64,000 nucleotides of DNA from Enterobacter asburiae (GCF_008080435.1 NZ_VRKN01000012.1:35853-99852), one strand, 5' to 3'; positions 20,537 to 33,359 are shown, counted from the first letter of the stretch. Made by a program: numbers and translations. The notes: generated by a model from the sequence alone, not told the origin.

Positions 20537-20550
20537 TGGGAACGTTCCCG
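20537..20550. promoter_or_regulatory. Probable TreR operator
   Basis: TGGGAACGTTCCCG, a perfect 12-bp palindrome (GGGAACGTTCCC) between treB and treR. The symmetric central CG fits LacI-family operators. Confidence 0.65.
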
Positions 20551-20588
20551 AAATCGGGCGAAGATCACAATAATCTGTTTTATGGGGA

Positions 20589-21536
20589 TTACGAAAGGTG
20601 AGCGGGAATGACGATCCGACGCGGCTCTGAACGCCCGTTGATCTGCTCGATCAACTGTGTGGCGGCCTGTCTGCCGGACTCGGCGTAGCCTGGATCGACG
20701 GTGATGATCTCCGGGTGCAGGAATTTCATCAGCGGCGTACTGCCCACGCTCGCCACCTGCAGGTTATCGATGTGCTGCTCCTGCAGATATTTGCTGGCAC
20801 CCAGCGCAAGGGTATCCGTGGCGCACACCAGCGCGGTGGTCTGCGGCGTCAGGACGCTGGCAACCTGCTCGTAACCCTGCTTCATGCCCAGCCCCGGCAG
20901 AGAGGCCACGGCGGAGAGATTGTGGTTTTTGCAAAAGGCCAGGTAGGCCTCATGACGACGCTTACCGGTGGTGACATCCGCGTGCGGTACGCCCAGATAG
21001 CTGATGTGGCGATGGCCTTCTTCGTACAGGCGCTGCATCAGAGTGATAATCGCGCCCTCGTCGTCATAACAGACGGAGGCAAACCCGCTGGCATCGCGAG
21101 CCAGCAGCACCAGCGAAGGCTGCCAGGGTTTCAGCATCTCGTCTTTAATGCCGGTAAAACCAAACAGCACCACGCCGTCAATGTTGCGCCGCTGGAGCAT
21201 ACCCAGATGCTCTTCAACCAGTTGCACAGAGAACTGACTCTCCATCATGATCGGGTCATAGCCCTGCTCATAGAAGGCGGGCAGCATGGTCTGCACGGCG
21301 AGGTTTTCAGACAGAGAGTCCAGACGCGAGACAATGATGGCGACGACTTTGTCACTCTGCCCGCGCATGGCGCGCGCGGAGCGGGAAGGGGAAAACCCGT
21401 GCTGATTCATGACCGCCTCAACGCGCTCGCGGGTGCGTTCGCTGACACCACTTTCGTTGTTCAGCACGCGTGAGACAGTCGATTTCCCCACGCCGCTTAA
21501 ACGCGCGATGTCTTTAATCGTAAGGCGGTTCTGCAT
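20589..21536 (-). CDS. treR: Trehalose operon repressor
   Basis: 315 residues from MQNRLTIKDIARLSGVGKSTVSRVLN, the E. coli TreR length. The LacI-type HTH and hinge helix are at residues 1-60 and the periplasmic-binding-protein-like sensor domain follows. It represses treBC and is induced by trehalose-6-phosphate. It is transcribed separately from treBC, on the same strand upstream, as in E. coli. Confidence 0.95.
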   Translation of the reverse strand: MQNRLTIKDIARLSGVGKSTVSRVLNNESGVSERTRERVEAVMNQHGFSPSRSARAMRGQSDKVVAIIVSRLDSLSENLAVQTMLPAFYEQGYDPIMMESQFSVQLVEEHLGMLQRRNIDGVVLFGFTGIKDEMLKPWQPSLVLLARDASGFASVCYDDEGAIITLMQRLYEEGHRHISYLGVPHADVTTGKRRHEAYLAFCKNHNLSAVASLPGLGMKQGYEQVASVLTPQTTALVCATDTLALGASKYLQEQHIDNLQVASVGSTPLMKFLHPEIITVDPGYAESGRQAATQLIEQINGRSEPRRIVIPAHLS

Positions 21537-21613
21537 GCTGTATTCCCTGTAACAACGACGATTTAGTGAATTGAGCCTAATGCTATAGCGCGATTTCGCT
21601 ATGGGCAAAGTCT

Positions 21614-21648
21614 GGTTTACGTTCGGTTTATTTGCAGGGGGGTATAAT
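21614..21648 (+). promoter_or_regulatory. PhoP box and -10 element of mgtA
   Basis: GGTTTA-CGTTC-GGTTTA (21614-21630) is a perfect direct-repeat PhoP box. It is 12 bp from a consensus TATAAT at 21643-21648, the spacing of PhoP-activated promoters. Confidence 0.9.
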
Positions 21649-21654
21649 ACCGCC

Positions 21655-21927
21655 CGAATCGTCACAAGGGGTACGCTTAAATCCTTATACTGCGCGGCGA
21701 CACCCTACTTTTTACTTACCGGAGGCTTCATGGATCCCGATCCCACACCTCTCCTGAACGGGAGAATGCGTTCTTTCCGGTAAGCCAGTCTGTTGCTGAC
21801 TCACCGGAGATGTGAGGCAGCAACGTCCTAAACGTTCCTGCTTGAAAAATTGAGTGCCTCTCAGGTACGGCCTTGCCACGCCTGAAGGAAATGCTGCGTC
21901 CGCATTCGCGGATGCGGAGGAATGACT
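21655..21927 (+). promoter_or_regulatory. mgtA leader RNA, Mg2+-responsive
   Basis: About 270 nt between the inferred transcription start and mgtA. It contains mgtL and downstream stem-forming segments (for example the GCGTCCGCATTCGCGGATGC hairpin near 21897-21914). In Salmonella and E. coli this leader controls elongation in response to Mg2+ and mgtL translation. The function here is by homology of layout. Confidence 0.7.
21730..21783 (+). CDS. mgtL: mgtA leader peptide
   Basis: 17 codons: MDPDPTPLLNGRMRSFR, behind GGAGG at 21720-21724. It keeps the D-P-D-P-T-P start of enteric MgtL. Slow translation of the proline codons under low proline or low Mg2+ favours an open leader structure and mgtA expression. 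E. coli MgtL has a fourth proline at position 9, which is asparagine-flanked leucine sequence here. Confidence 0.9.
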   Translation: MDPDPTPLLNGRMRSFR

Positions 21928-24636
<2,709 letters not shown>

Positions 24637-24648
24637 AAACATACCTTT

Positions 24649-24742
24649 ACCCTCACCCTAACCCTCTCCCTGGAAGGGAGAGGGGACCGCTCGGTGCCGC
24701 CTTTCACCCTCGCCCCTTTGGGGAGAGGGCCGGGGTGAGGGG
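24649..24742. repeat. Palindromic CCCTCACCC/GGGTGAGGG element, two hairpins
   Basis: Two opposed units: one with CTCTCCCTGGAAGGGAGAG and one with CGCCCCTTTGGGGAGAGG, enclosed by CCCTCACCC and GGGTGAGGGG. It lies 12 bp after mgtA. Confidence 0.85.
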
Positions 24743-24864
24743 ACTGGCTTTCCTCTCAAATTCAACAACCTGTGATCTCCGTCGGCGCATTCGCTTGACG
24801 ACAAATTGAGCGCATGTTAACAGAATGTTTTGCCTTTATTTGGCCCGTCAGATAAGGAACATTC

Positions 24865-27249
24865 ATGTTACGGTACAGTCTCTTAACCGCCGGGCTGATG
24901 CTCGGCGCCTCTGCCTTTGCCGCCCCGGCAGGCGATCTCCCCTTAATGCCCTGGCCTGCGAAGGTCGAGCGCCCGACGACCCAGGGCACGCTGGTGCTCA
25001 GCAACAACGTATCCATTAGCGTCAGCGGGGACGATCTCGGTGACGCCGTCAACCGCCTGCGCCAGCGCATTGCCCTGCAAACCGGCTGGACGCTGCAGCC
25101 TCAGGCTGAAAAGCCCAACAAACCGACCATCCGCATCGCGATTGCCAAAAAGGTCAAACCGCAGCCGCTGCCGGACAGCGATGAGAGCTATAAACTCACG
25201 GTGGATGCCAACGGCGTTGATATATCCGCCAACACCCGCTTCGGCGCATTGCGCGCCATGGAAACCCTGCTCCAGCTGATGCAGAACGGGGCGGAAAACA
25301 CCTCGCTGCCGTGGGTCACCATTGAAGATTCGCCGCGCTTCCCGTGGCGCGGGCTGCTGCTGGACTCGGCGCGCCACTTTATCCCGCTGGTGGATATTAA
25401 GCGTCAGATCGACGGCATGGCCGCGGCGAAACTCAACGTTCTGCACTGGCACCTGACCGACGATCAGGGCTGGCGCTTTAGCTCAAAGCGCTACCCTAAG
25501 CTGACGCAGCTTGCCAGCGACGGGCTGTTCTACACGCCAGAGCAGATGCGCGAGGTGGTTCGTTACGCCGCCGAGCGCGGCATTCGCGTGGTGCCGGAGA
25601 TCGACATGCCGGGGCACGCCTCGGCGATTGCCGTGGCCTATCCGGAGCTGATCAGCGCCCCGGGGCCGTACGCCATGGAGCGCCACTGGGGCGTGCTGAA
25701 GCCGGTGCTGGATCCGACGAAAGACGCAACCTACGCCTTTGCCGACGCGATGGTCAGCGAACTGGCGGCGATCTTCCCCGATCCGTATCTGCATATCGGC
25801 GGTGATGAGGTGGACGACAGCCAGTGGAAAGCGAACACGGCCATCCAGCAATTTATGCGCGATAACAAGCTGGCGGACAGCCACGCGCTGCAGGCTTACT
25901 TCAACCGCAAGCTGGAGTCCATTCTCGAGAAGCATCACCGCCAGATGGTCGGCTGGGATGAGATCTCCCATCCTGACCTGCCGAAAAGCATTCTGATCCA
26001 GTCCTGGCAGGGGCAGGACGCGCTGGGGCAGGTGGCGCAGAACGGCTACAAGGGCATTCTCTCTACCGGTTTCTACCTCGACCAGCCCCAGTCCACCGCC
26101 TATCACTATCGCAACGAAATTGTCCCGCAGGGGCTGGACGGCGTGGATGTGATTGCGGACACCGACAGCGCCCAGAGCTGGGCCTTCACCATGCCGCGCC
26201 TGAAGGGCAAGCCGGTGGAGGGGAGCTTCACGCTGGTGAAAGGGGATGCCGGCTGGCGCGGATTTATTGATTTTGCCGGGAAATCCCGCCGTGCGGTGCA
26301 GGATATTGAATGGCGCGACGACAACCAGGTCACGTTTACCGTCGACACCTGGATGGGGGAAACGCGTCCGGTCGTCTCCGTTGATAACGATAAGTTGAGC
26401 GGTTATTTCCTTGTCGGGAATACGCGCTACCCAATCAGCGGCACGCGTCTGGACGAGGTGCCGAAAGGCATTCCGCCCGTTGTACCGGACGTGGCGAATC
26501 AGGCCAATCTGCTCGGCGGTGAAGCCGCGCTGTGGGCGGAAAACGTGGTGGCGCCGGTACTGGATATCCGCCTGTGGCCGCGCACCTTTGCGGTGGCGGA
26601 GCGGCTGTGGTCCGCGCAGGACGTCAACGATGTCGACAACATGTACACCCGCCTGCAGGCGATGGACAGCTGGTCGACGGTATCGGTCGGGCTACAGCAG
26701 CATACCCAGCAGCAGGTGCAGTTCACGCGCCTCGCCGGCAATGCCGACACGCTGCCGCTGCAGATCCTCGCGCAGGCGCTGGAGCCCGCGCAGTATTACA
26801 CCCGTCAGCACCTGAAGTTCCAGGCCGGAAATTATCATCAGTTCGAACCGCTTAACCGCTTCGCGGATGCGCTTAACGCCGAAAGCGCCACCGTGCGCCA
26901 GATGCACAAATGGGCGGACCGTCTGGTGAGCGACGCGGAAGACGCGGAAAGCGCCGACGCGCTGCGCCACGTCTTTAACCGCTGGCAGAGCAACACCAGC
27001 GACGCGCTGGCGTTAAGCGAAAACAGCTATCAGCTGAAGGCGATGAAGCCGGTGATCCAGGAGGTGGATAAACTGGCCTCGATTGGCCTGAGGCTGACGG
27101 ATCTGGTGGCGCGTCAGGGCACGCTGGATGATAAAGAGATCGCGTCGATTCAAAGCGAGCTGGATAACGCGGCGAAGGTTCAGGATGAAGTGGTGATTGC
27201 GGCGGTGTATCCGCTGGAGACGCTGCTCAGGGCGACGCGGAATCAGTAG
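24865..27249 (+). CDS. Exported GH20 beta-N-acetylhexosaminidase
   Basis: 794 residues with a signal peptide (LRYSLLTAGLMLGASAFAAPA). A GH20b domain occupies about 30-150, then the GH20 barrel with HLTDDQGWR and the catalytic D314-E315 pair in HIGGDEVDD, followed by an ~270-residue C-terminal region with an inserted lipocalin-like segment (420-490). It would release N-acetylglucosamine from chitooligosaccharides or glycans in the periplasm or outside. E. coli K-12 lacks it at this site. It is an isolated gene with its own terminator. Confidence 0.88.
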   Translation: MLRYSLLTAGLMLGASAFAAPAGDLPLMPWPAKVERPTTQGTLVLSNNVSISVSGDDLGDAVNRLRQRIALQTGWTLQPQAEKPNKPTIRIAIAKKVKPQPLPDSDESYKLTVDANGVDISANTRFGALRAMETLLQLMQNGAENTSLPWVTIEDSPRFPWRGLLLDSARHFIPLVDIKRQIDGMAAAKLNVLHWHLTDDQGWRFSSKRYPKLTQLASDGLFYTPEQMREVVRYAAERGIRVVPEIDMPGHASAIAVAYPELISAPGPYAMERHWGVLKPVLDPTKDATYAFADAMVSELAAIFPDPYLHIGGDEVDDSQWKANTAIQQFMRDNKLADSHALQAYFNRKLESILEKHHRQMVGWDEISHPDLPKSILIQSWQGQDALGQVAQNGYKGILSTGFYLDQPQSTAYHYRNEIVPQGLDGVDVIADTDSAQSWAFTMPRLKGKPVEGSFTLVKGDAGWRGFIDFAGKSRRAVQDIEWRDDNQVTFTVDTWMGETRPVVSVDNDKLSGYFLVGNTRYPISGTRLDEVPKGIPPVVPDVANQANLLGGEAALWAENVVAPVLDIRLWPRTFAVAERLWSAQDVNDVDNMYTRLQAMDSWSTVSVGLQQHTQQQVQFTRLAGNADTLPLQILAQALEPAQYYTRQHLKFQAGNYHQFEPLNRFADALNAESATVRQMHKWADRLVSDAEDAESADALRHVFNRWQSNTSDALALSENSYQLKAMKPVIQEVDKLASIGLRLTDLVARQGTLDDKEIASIQSELDNAAKVQDEVVIAAVYPLETLLRATRNQ

Positions 27250-27256
27250 CAGGTCA

Positions 27257-27283
27257 TAAAAAAAGGCAGCCCAGGCTGCCTTA
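27257..27283. terminator. Bidirectional terminator
   Basis: AAGGCAGCC-CA-GGCTGCCTT preceded by an A-run, between the convergent hexosaminidase gene and ridA. The A-run gives a clear T-tract only for the minus-strand transcript. Confidence 0.8.
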
Positions 27284-27299
27284 ACTTCGACAAAGCGAA

Positions 27300-27686
27300 T
27301 TAGCGACGTACGGCAATTGCTTCGATTTCAATTTTCACGTCTTTTGGCAGACGGGCCACTTCCACGCAGGAGCGTGCCGGGAAGGTGGCGTTGTGCTCGG
27401 TGAAGAATGCTTCGTAGGTGGCGTTAACGGTCGCGAAATCGTTCAGATCTTTCACGAAAACGGTGGTTTTCACGATATCACCCACTTTCAGACCCGCTGA
27501 TTCAACGATCGCCTGCACGTTTTCCAGCGACTGACGCGCCTGTGCCGCGACATCTTCCGGCACCGCGCCGGTTTTTGGGTTCACCGGGATCTGCCCGGAA
27601 GTGATGATCATGCTGCCAAGATCAACGCCCTGAACGTAAGGGCCGATAGCCGCTGGTGCATTTTCCGTCGCGAGTACTTTGCTCAT
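27300..27686 (-). CDS. ridA: 2-iminobutanoate/2-iminopropanoate deaminase
   Basis: 128 residues, almost identical to E. coli RidA, with the signature ARSCVEVARLPKDVKIEIEAIA near the C-terminus, where the conserved arginine binds the carboxylate. It hydrolyses reactive enamine/imine intermediates of threonine dehydratase and other PLP enzymes, protecting them from damage. It is downstream of pyrBI, as in E. coli, and 73 bp from pyrI. Confidence 0.97.
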   Translation of the reverse strand: MSKVLATENAPAAIGPYVQGVDLGSMIITSGQIPVNPKTGAVPEDVAAQARQSLENVQAIVESAGLKVGDIVKTTVFVKDLNDFATVNATYEAFFTEHNATFPARSCVEVARLPKDVKIEIEAIAVRR

Positions 27687-27759
27687 GTTTTCTCCAGAAT
27701 TACAGCGTTAAGAATGTTCCCGGCCATTATAACAGCCGGGATTTCATTACCAACCTCAA

Positions 27760-28221
27760 TTAGTTGGCCAGCACCACATAATGAGAAAACTCTTTTTCGC
27801 AGTATTTGCATTTGAGCGCGATATCATCGGCGCGTTTTTTCACTGCAAAGCTGGAGTAAACCGGCTCGGCATGGCTGATGCAGTTGCTGTTCGGGCAGAC
27901 CAGCACGCGCTCGATGCGATCCGGCAGGCTCGGACGGGATTTGCCGACCACTTCATACTCGTCGATGCGGTTGACGGTGGCGTCCGGCGCGTACAGCGAC
28001 AGCTGGTTGACCTGCTCGTCGGTCAGGAAAGTATTCTCGATTTTAATCAGGTCTTTGCGGCCCATCTCGCCCGACGGCAGGTTCAGGCCGATGGTGATGC
28101 GCTGGTCGGTTTCGGTCAGTTTGAACAGCGTCAGCAGCTTAAAGCCCACCTGCGCAGGGATGTGGTCAATCACGGTGCCACGCTTGATGGCTTCAACCTG
28201 GAGTTTGTTATCGTGTGTCAT
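27760..28221 (-). CDS. pyrI: Aspartate carbamoyltransferase regulatory chain
   Basis: 153 residues. N-terminal nucleotide-binding domain and C-terminal zinc domain with C109, C114, C138 and C141. It binds ATP, CTP and UTP and forms the c6r6 holoenzyme with PyrB, giving feedback control of pyrimidine synthesis. It is 12 bp downstream of pyrB in the same operon. Confidence 0.98.
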   Translation of the reverse strand: MTHDNKLQVEAIKRGTVIDHIPAQVGFKLLTLFKLTETDQRITIGLNLPSGEMGRKDLIKIENTFLTDEQVNQLSLYAPDATVNRIDEYEVVGKSRPSLPDRIERVLVCPNSNCISHAEPVYSSFAVKKRADDIALKCKYCEKEFSHYVVLAN

Positions 28222-28233
28222 GGTCGTTTCCCC

Positions 28234-29166
28234 TTACAGTGCCAATTCGCGATTCAGAACCAGTGCCAGTAACGCCTGGCGGGCGAAGATGCCGTTCCCG
28301 GCCTGCTGGAAGTACCAGGCGTGCGGCGTTTTATCCACGTCTGTGGTGATCTCATCAATGCGCGGCAGCGGGTGCAGCACCTTCATGTTGTCGCGCGCGC
28401 CCTCAAGGTCGCTGGCGCGCAGCACGAACTGCGCCTTCACGTTGGCGTATTCGGACGGGTCCAGACGCTCTTTCTGCACGCGGGTCATGTAGAGAATATC
28501 CACGTGGCTCATCACCTCTTCGATGCTGGCGTGCAGGCTCCACTGAATGCCTTTCTCATCCAGCATGTCGAGAATGTACTGCGGCATCGCCAGCGCGTCC
28601 GGGGCGATGAAGAAGAAGCGGTTGCCGTTAAATTTCGCCAGCGCCTGGGTCAGGGAGTGGACGGTGCGGCCATATTTCAGGTCACCAACCATGGCGATAT
28701 TCAGGTTCTCGAGCTTGCCCTGCGTCTCCTGAATAGTGAACAGATCCAGCAGGGTCTGCGTCGGGTGCTGGTTGGCACCGTCACCGGCGTTCAGCACTGG
28801 AATGCCGCCGGAAAACTCGGTCGCCAGACGCGCCGCGCCTTCCTGCGGATGGCGCATCACAATCGCGTCGACGTAGGTGCTGATCACTGAAATGGTATCC
28901 GCCAGGGTCTCGCCTTTTTTACCCAGCGACGTGTTGCTGCTGTCTGAGAAACCCACCACGCTCGCGCCCAGGCGGTGCATGGAGGTCTCAAAGGAGAGGC
29001 GGGTGCGGGTCGAGGCTTCGAAGAAGCAGCTCGCAATCACCTTGTGCTTCAGCAGCTCCGGTTGCGGATTGGCCTTCAGTTTTGCCGCGGTTTCCAGAAC
29101 CAGTTCCAGCTCTTCGCGGCTGAGGTCGTTTATGGAAATGATGTGTTTTTGATAAAGCGGATTCAT
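28234..29166 (-). CDS. pyrB: Aspartate carbamoyltransferase catalytic chain
   Basis: 310 residues with the carbamoyl-phosphate motif STRTRLSFE and the [11 protein letters not shown] motif. It makes N-carbamoyl-L-aspartate, the committed step of pyrimidine synthesis. It is preceded by the pyrL leader and an attenuator. It competes for carbamoyl phosphate with the ornithine carbamoyltransferases encoded at 31417 and 43290. Confidence 0.98.
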   Translation of the reverse strand: MNPLYQKHIISINDLSREELELVLETAAKLKANPQPELLKHKVIASCFFEASTRTRLSFETSMHRLGASVVGFSDSSNTSLGKKGETLADTISVISTYVDAIVMRHPQEGAARLATEFSGGIPVLNAGDGANQHPTQTLLDLFTIQETQGKLENLNIAMVGDLKYGRTVHSLTQALAKFNGNRFFFIAPDALAMPQYILDMLDEKGIQWSLHASIEEVMSHVDILYMTRVQKERLDPSEYANVKAQFVLRASDLEGARDNMKVLHPLPRIDEITTDVDKTPHAWYFQQAGNGIFARQALLALVLNRELAL

Positions 29167-29187
29167 GTTTATCTCCTGACGCCGGGC

Positions 29188-29214
29188 AAAAAAAAGCCCC
29201 TCAAATGAGGGGCT
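29188..29214 (-). terminator. pyrBI attenuator
   Basis: AGCCCCTC-AAAT-GAGGGGCT followed on the minus strand by eight Ts, overlapping the end of pyrL. In E. coli, RNA polymerase pausing at U-rich leader positions when UTP is low couples pyrL translation to read-through. The same layout is seen here. Confidence 0.9.
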
Positions 29215-29305
29215 CTGGGAATAGGTTGAGCAACGGGAAGAAAAACGGCAGGCCAGCGTCTGATTTCAGACGCGGTAAGACGTTATGTCGTACACGCTTG
29301 ACCAT
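29201..29305 (-). CDS. pyrL: pyrBI leader peptide
   Basis: 34 residues beginning [14 protein letters not shown] and containing the FFFP run encoded by U-rich codons, as in E. coli PyrL (44 residues). The C-terminus differs and the stop lies inside the attenuator hairpin, which lets a translating ribosome block the terminator. Confidence 0.9.
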   Translation of the reverse strand: MVKRVRHNVLPRLKSDAGLPFFFPLLNLFPEPLI

Positions 29306-29405
29306 GCTTCCTCCCGGCAAATTGTCGGGCATTATACGCAGCTCGCTTTTCGGATCAAGCGATTTAATGCACGCTTTACTCAATGCAAACGGTTCTTTAT
29401 GAATA

Positions 29406-29894
29406 TTAATGCGTTCTGAGTAAATAATTAATTTGCTTGTGAACCAATGCGGTGCGCTTCACCACCCGGGGAGCGACCCAGACGATACTGCTGCCAGCCA
29501 CCACGCCTAAAATTTCCGGTAGCTGGTGATAATCCAGAATACGCGCCACCGCGCGGCCATATCCGGCAACGGTATGAACAAGGATAAACTCGCTATTATG
29601 CTCGACGCTGACCACCATTTCGGACACGGTACGCGCGGCGTCGGGGGCAGGGCGCAGCTGGGGATTCAGCGAATAAATCTTTAGCCCTTTGGCATTTCGA
29701 ATTTTTATGACGCCGAGCAATTTAAGCAGACGTGAAACGGTGGACTGGCTGATGGTCTCAAAACCACGTTCCTGCAAATCCCGGCGGATCTCCTCCTGAG
29801 AGAGATAACTCTTTTCTGCGATCAGGCGCTGGCAGACCGTCAGCTGTAGTTGCTCTTTGGGAGAGTACTCTTCGTAATCCATCATAGTTCCCAT
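29406..29894 (-). CDS. ArgR-like regulator of the arginine deiminase cluster
   Basis: About 162 residues from the ATG at 29894. ATGs at 29885 and 29882 are also possible. The N-terminal winged helix (EEIRRDLQERGFETISQSTVSRLLKLL) and the C-terminal oligomerisation and arginine-binding region fit ArgR, but it is clearly diverged from the housekeeping ArgR. Salmonella has a similar second ArgR gene at the end of its ADI cluster. It probably activates or represses arc genes in response to arginine. Confidence 0.82.
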   Translation of the reverse strand: MGTMMDYEEYSPKEQLQLTVCQRLIAEKSYLSQEEIRRDLQERGFETISQSTVSRLLKLLGVIKIRNAKGLKIYSLNPQLRPAPDAARTVSEMVVSVEHNSEFILVHTVAGYGRAVARILDYHQLPEILGVVAGSSIVWVAPRVVKRTALVHKQINYLLRTH

Positions 29895-29932
29895 ATCAGT
29901 TCCCGAAATAACCGGTGGCACCGCACCGATCC

Positions 29933-29964
29933 GTAGGCCGGATAAGCGCAGCGCCATCCGGCAA
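29933..29964. repeat. Classical REP element
   Basis: GTAGGCCGGATAAGCGC followed by AGCGCCATCCGGCAA, the standard enterobacterial REP palindrome, placed directly after the antiporter stop and before the ArgR-like gene. Confidence 0.85.
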
Positions 29965-29965
29965 A

Positions 29966-31369
29966 TCACAACAAGGCACCCAGGCTTAACGCCACCATAA
30001 TCACCACCGTTAAAATGCCCAGCAGCGGCGCCACCCATTTCAGATAACGCACGTAGGGCACACGGGCGATAGCCAGCCCGCCCATCACGACGGCAGAGGT
30101 GGGAGTGACCAGGTTAACGATACCGGAGGCCGACTGGTAAGCCGTAACCACCAGGTCGCGGTTGACGTTAGCGAAATCGGCAAGCGGTGCCATGATCGGC
30201 ATCGTCAGAACGGCCAGGCCGGACGAAGAAGGCACAAGAAACGACAGCACCACTTCCAGCCAGTACATCACGTTGATGAACGCCACCGTCGATAACCCGC
30301 TGACCAGCCCTTCCGCGCTGTGCAAAATGGTGTGGGTAATCATGCCCTTATCCATGATGACTACGATACCGCGCGCGATGCCGATAATCAGCGCGACGCC
30401 CAGCAAATCTCGCGCGCCGTTGATAAACGTCGACGTCAGCTCCTCTTCGCTCATGCGGGCAATCAGGCCGACGATAATCGCGCTGGCGAGAAACACCGCT
30501 GAGATCTCCGCCATCCACCAGCCCAGCACCGCCACGCCGTAGATCATCACCGCGAAGGCGAGGGCGAAAATCACCAGGATGATTTTGCGCACCGGAGTAA
30601 ATTCCAGCGACTGTTCGCCCTTGTCGCCGAGGAAATGGGCGCGGTTCTCTTCCTGTTTGTCTGCGACGATAGAGAGGGAAGGATCCTGGCGCACCTTACG
30701 GGCGTAACGCATCACCCACGCCACGCAGATGACCCAGCCAATCACCAGCAGCGCCACGCGCAGGGCGATACCGTTGGTGAAGGGGATCCCGGCGGCGTTG
30801 GCGGCGATCACCGTGGCAAACGGGTTAATGGTGGAGCCGAGCGTGCCGATCCCCGCCCCGAGCAGCACGGTGGAGGCGGCGACCACCGGATCGAAACGGG
30901 CGGCCAGCATCACCGGCACCAGCAGGGTGTAGAACGGCAGCGACTCCTCGGCCATGCCGTAAATCGTGCCGCCTGCGGCAAACAGCGCCATCAGGATCGG
31001 GATCATCCACTCCTCGCGTCCGCGCAGCCGGGTGGTGACGCGTTCGATCCCGGCGTCAATCGCCCCGGTTTTGGTGACGATCCCGAGAAATCCCCCGATG
31101 ATCAGAATAAACAGCGCCACGTCGATCGCTCCGGCCTGGCCGGAAACCGGATCGTACAGCCCGGCGATGGGCGCCATCAGGACGGAAACCAGCCCCTGCG
31201 GATGCGCCGCCACGTGGGCGTACGTTCCGGCAATCGGGACTTCTTTACCGAGGGTTTCGTTCATCGCCATCTGGTACTGACCGGCGGGGACGACCCAGCT
31301 CAGCGCCGCCACAACGGCAATCAGAAAAAAGAGAATGGTGTAAGCGGAGGGAAACTTAAACTTGCCCAT
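29966..31369 (-). CDS. YfcC/ArcD-like arginine-ornithine antiporter
   Basis: 467 residues with about 11-12 hydrophobic segments, of the YfcC/DcuC-like superfamily (FPSAYTILFFLIAVVAALSWVVPAGQY at the start, VPSSSGLAVLTMPIM near the end). It is the transporter of the deiminase cluster, so arginine uptake against ornithine is the likely role. It is 47 bp after arcB and its stop abuts the REP element. Confidence 0.82.
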   Translation of the reverse strand: MGKFKFPSAYTILFFLIAVVAALSWVVPAGQYQMAMNETLGKEVPIAGTYAHVAAHPQGLVSVLMAPIAGLYDPVSGQAGAIDVALFILIIGGFLGIVTKTGAIDAGIERVTTRLRGREEWMIPILMALFAAGGTIYGMAEESLPFYTLLVPVMLAARFDPVVAASTVLLGAGIGTLGSTINPFATVIAANAAGIPFTNGIALRVALLVIGWVICVAWVMRYARKVRQDPSLSIVADKQEENRAHFLGDKGEQSLEFTPVRKIILVIFALAFAVMIYGVAVLGWWMAEISAVFLASAIIVGLIARMSEEELTSTFINGARDLLGVALIIGIARGIVVIMDKGMITHTILHSAEGLVSGLSTVAFINVMYWLEVVLSFLVPSSSGLAVLTMPIMAPLADFANVNRDLVVTAYQSASGIVNLVTPTSAVVMGGLAIARVPYVRYLKWVAPLLGILTVVIMVALSLGALL

Positions 31370-31416
31370 GATGTGCTCCTTAAACCCGGCGCACCCTGCG
31401 GCGCGCCGGGCGGTGA

Positions 31417-32421
31417 TTAGTCGCCGAGTGTCGCCACCATGACCGCTTTAATGGTGTGCATGCGGTTCTCTGCTTCGTCGAAGACGATGGAGTTCGGTGA
31501 TTCGAAGACCTCTTCCGTCACCTCCAGTCCCTTCAGGCCGTACGCCATCTCGATCTCGCGACCCACTTTGGTGTGCTCGTTGTGGAACGCCGGCAGGCAG
31601 TGCATGAACTTAACGTTTGGGTTACCGGTGGCTTTCATCACCTGCGCGTTAATCTGATACGGCTTCATCAGGCTGACGCGCTCGGCCCAGGCTTCCTTCG
31701 GCTCGCCCATGGAGACCCACACGTCGGTGTAGAGGAAATCGGTTCCCCGCACGCCTTCTTCCACGTCGTCGGTCAGCGTGATGCGCGCGCCCGTCTCTTT
31801 GGCGATGGCACGGCACTGTTCAACCAGACCGGCTTCCGGCCAGAAGGATTTCGGCGCGACGAGGCGGATATCCATCCCCATCTTGGCCGCCCCGACCATC
31901 AGGGAGTTGCCCATGTTGTTGCGCGCGTCGCCAAGATAGGCAAAGCTCAGCTCCGGCAGGGTTTTGCCCGGCGCGTGCTCGAGCATGGTCATCAGGTCGG
32001 CGAGGATTTGCGTTGGGTGGAACTCGTCGGTCAGGCCGTTCCACACCGGCACACCAGCATATTCGCCCAGTTCTTCGACGATGGCCTGTCCATAGCCGCG
32101 GTATTCGATGCCGTCATACATGCGGCCCAGCACGCGGGCGGTGTCTTTCATCGACTCTTTATGGCCGATCTGCGATCCGCTTGGCCCCAGGTAGGTGACC
32201 TGCGCGCCCTGGTCAAACGCGCCCACTTCAAAGGCGCAACGGGTGCGGGTGGAGGTTTTTTCAAAAATCAGGGCGATGTTTTTCCCGACCAGGGTTTGCT
32301 TTTCACGCCCGGCTTTTTTGGCGGCTTTCAGCTCGATGGCGAGGTCGATCAGGTACTGGATCTCTGCCGGGGTGTAGTCCAGCAGTTTCAGGAAGTTGCG
32401 GTTTTTCAGGTTAATGGTCAT
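31417..32421 (-). CDS. arcB: Ornithine carbamoyltransferase, catabolic
   Basis: 334 residues with the carbamoyl-phosphate motif STRTR and the ornithine-binding HCLPAFH motif. In the deiminase pathway it runs toward phosphorolysis of citrulline to ornithine and carbamoyl phosphate. Assignment as the catabolic copy rests on the arcA-arcC-arcB linkage. A second gene of the same length at 43290 has ARG boxes and is the anabolic copy. Confidence 0.93.
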   Translation of the reverse strand: MTINLKNRNFLKLLDYTPAEIQYLIDLAIELKAAKKAGREKQTLVGKNIALIFEKTSTRTRCAFEVGAFDQGAQVTYLGPSGSQIGHKESMKDTARVLGRMYDGIEYRGYGQAIVEELGEYAGVPVWNGLTDEFHPTQILADLMTMLEHAPGKTLPELSFAYLGDARNNMGNSLMVGAAKMGMDIRLVAPKSFWPEAGLVEQCRAIAKETGARITLTDDVEEGVRGTDFLYTDVWVSMGEPKEAWAERVSLMKPYQINAQVMKATGNPNVKFMHCLPAFHNEHTKVGREIEMAYGLKGLEVTEEVFESPNSIVFDEAENRMHTIKAVMVATLGD

Positions 32422-32447
32422 GTGGGAAATCCTTTTTAAATAAGTGT

Positions 32448-33359
32448 TCAGTTACGAATCAACGTGCCTTTCTCGCCTGCCAGAATCTCCGCGCCGTCGG
32501 CCAGCGCGCCGATCCCAGCAATGCCGTTGCAGGCCTCAACAAACTCGCGGCAGGCGGCCACTTTCGGCCCCATAGAACCGGCGTCGAACTGCATGCCTCT
32601 GAGCAGCTCCGGCGTCACCTGCGCCAGCGGGCGCTGGGTCGGCTTGCCCCAGTCGAGGTACACCGCGTCGGCATCGGTCAGGATCAACAGGGCGTCGGCC
32701 TCGATCTGCCTCGCCAGCAGGGCGGCGGAGAGGTCTTTGTCGATCACCGCCTCAATGCCGCGATAGCCGTTGGCGTTTTCCACCACCGGCACGCCGCCGC
32801 CGCCGTTGCAGATCACCAGATGGTCACGCTGGATCAGCGCCGTGATGGCGTCGCTCTCGACGATGCGCTTCGGCTGTGGCGACGGCACCACGCGGCGGAC
32901 GTAGCTCCCGTCGGCCTTAAACACCCAGCCTTTTTCCGCGGCCAGCGCTTTTGCCTGGGCTTCGCTGTACACCGGGCCGATGTATTTGGTCGGGTTGCTG
33001 AAGGCCGGGTCGGCGGCGTCCACTTCCACCTGCGTCAGCAGGACGCTCACCTCGCGCTGCGGCAGGTTGTTTTTCAGCGCCTGCTGGAGCATGTAGCCGA
33101 TCATTCCCTGGCTTTCGGCACCGAGAACGTCCAGCGGGTAGGGCGTCACTTTGTCGTAGGCGCTGTTCTGCAGCGCCAGCAGCCCGACCTGCGGGCCGTT
33201 GCCGTGCACCAGCACCACGCGCCACTGTTCCGTCAGCCCGGCGATGGTGCGAGCGGCCTGCTCGATGTTCTGGCGCTGGATTTCCGCTTCCAGCGGCTCG
33301 CCGCGTTTCAACAACGCATTACCGCCGAGGGCCACAACCAGAGTGGGTTTTCGTTCCAT
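32448..33359 (-). CDS. arcC: Carbamate kinase
   Basis: 303 residues of the amino-acid kinase family: [15 protein letters not shown] at the N-terminus, HGNGPQVG, and CNGGGGVPV. It transfers phosphate from carbamoyl phosphate to ADP and is the ATP-yielding step of arginine fermentation. It lies 9 bp after arcA and 26 bp before arcB. Confidence 0.96.
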   Translation of the reverse strand: MERKPTLVVALGGNALLKRGEPLEAEIQRQNIEQAARTIAGLTEQWRVVLVHGNGPQVGLLALQNSAYDKVTPYPLDVLGAESQGMIGYMLQQALKNNLPQREVSVLLTQVEVDAADPAFSNPTKYIGPVYSEAQAKALAAEKGWVFKADGSYVRRVVPSPQPKRIVESDAITALIQRDHLVICNGGGGVPVVENANGYRGIEAVIDKDLSAALLARQIEADALLILTDADAVYLDWGKPTQRPLAQVTPELLRGMQFDAGSMGPKVAACREFVEACNGIAGIGALADGAEILAGEKGTLIRN

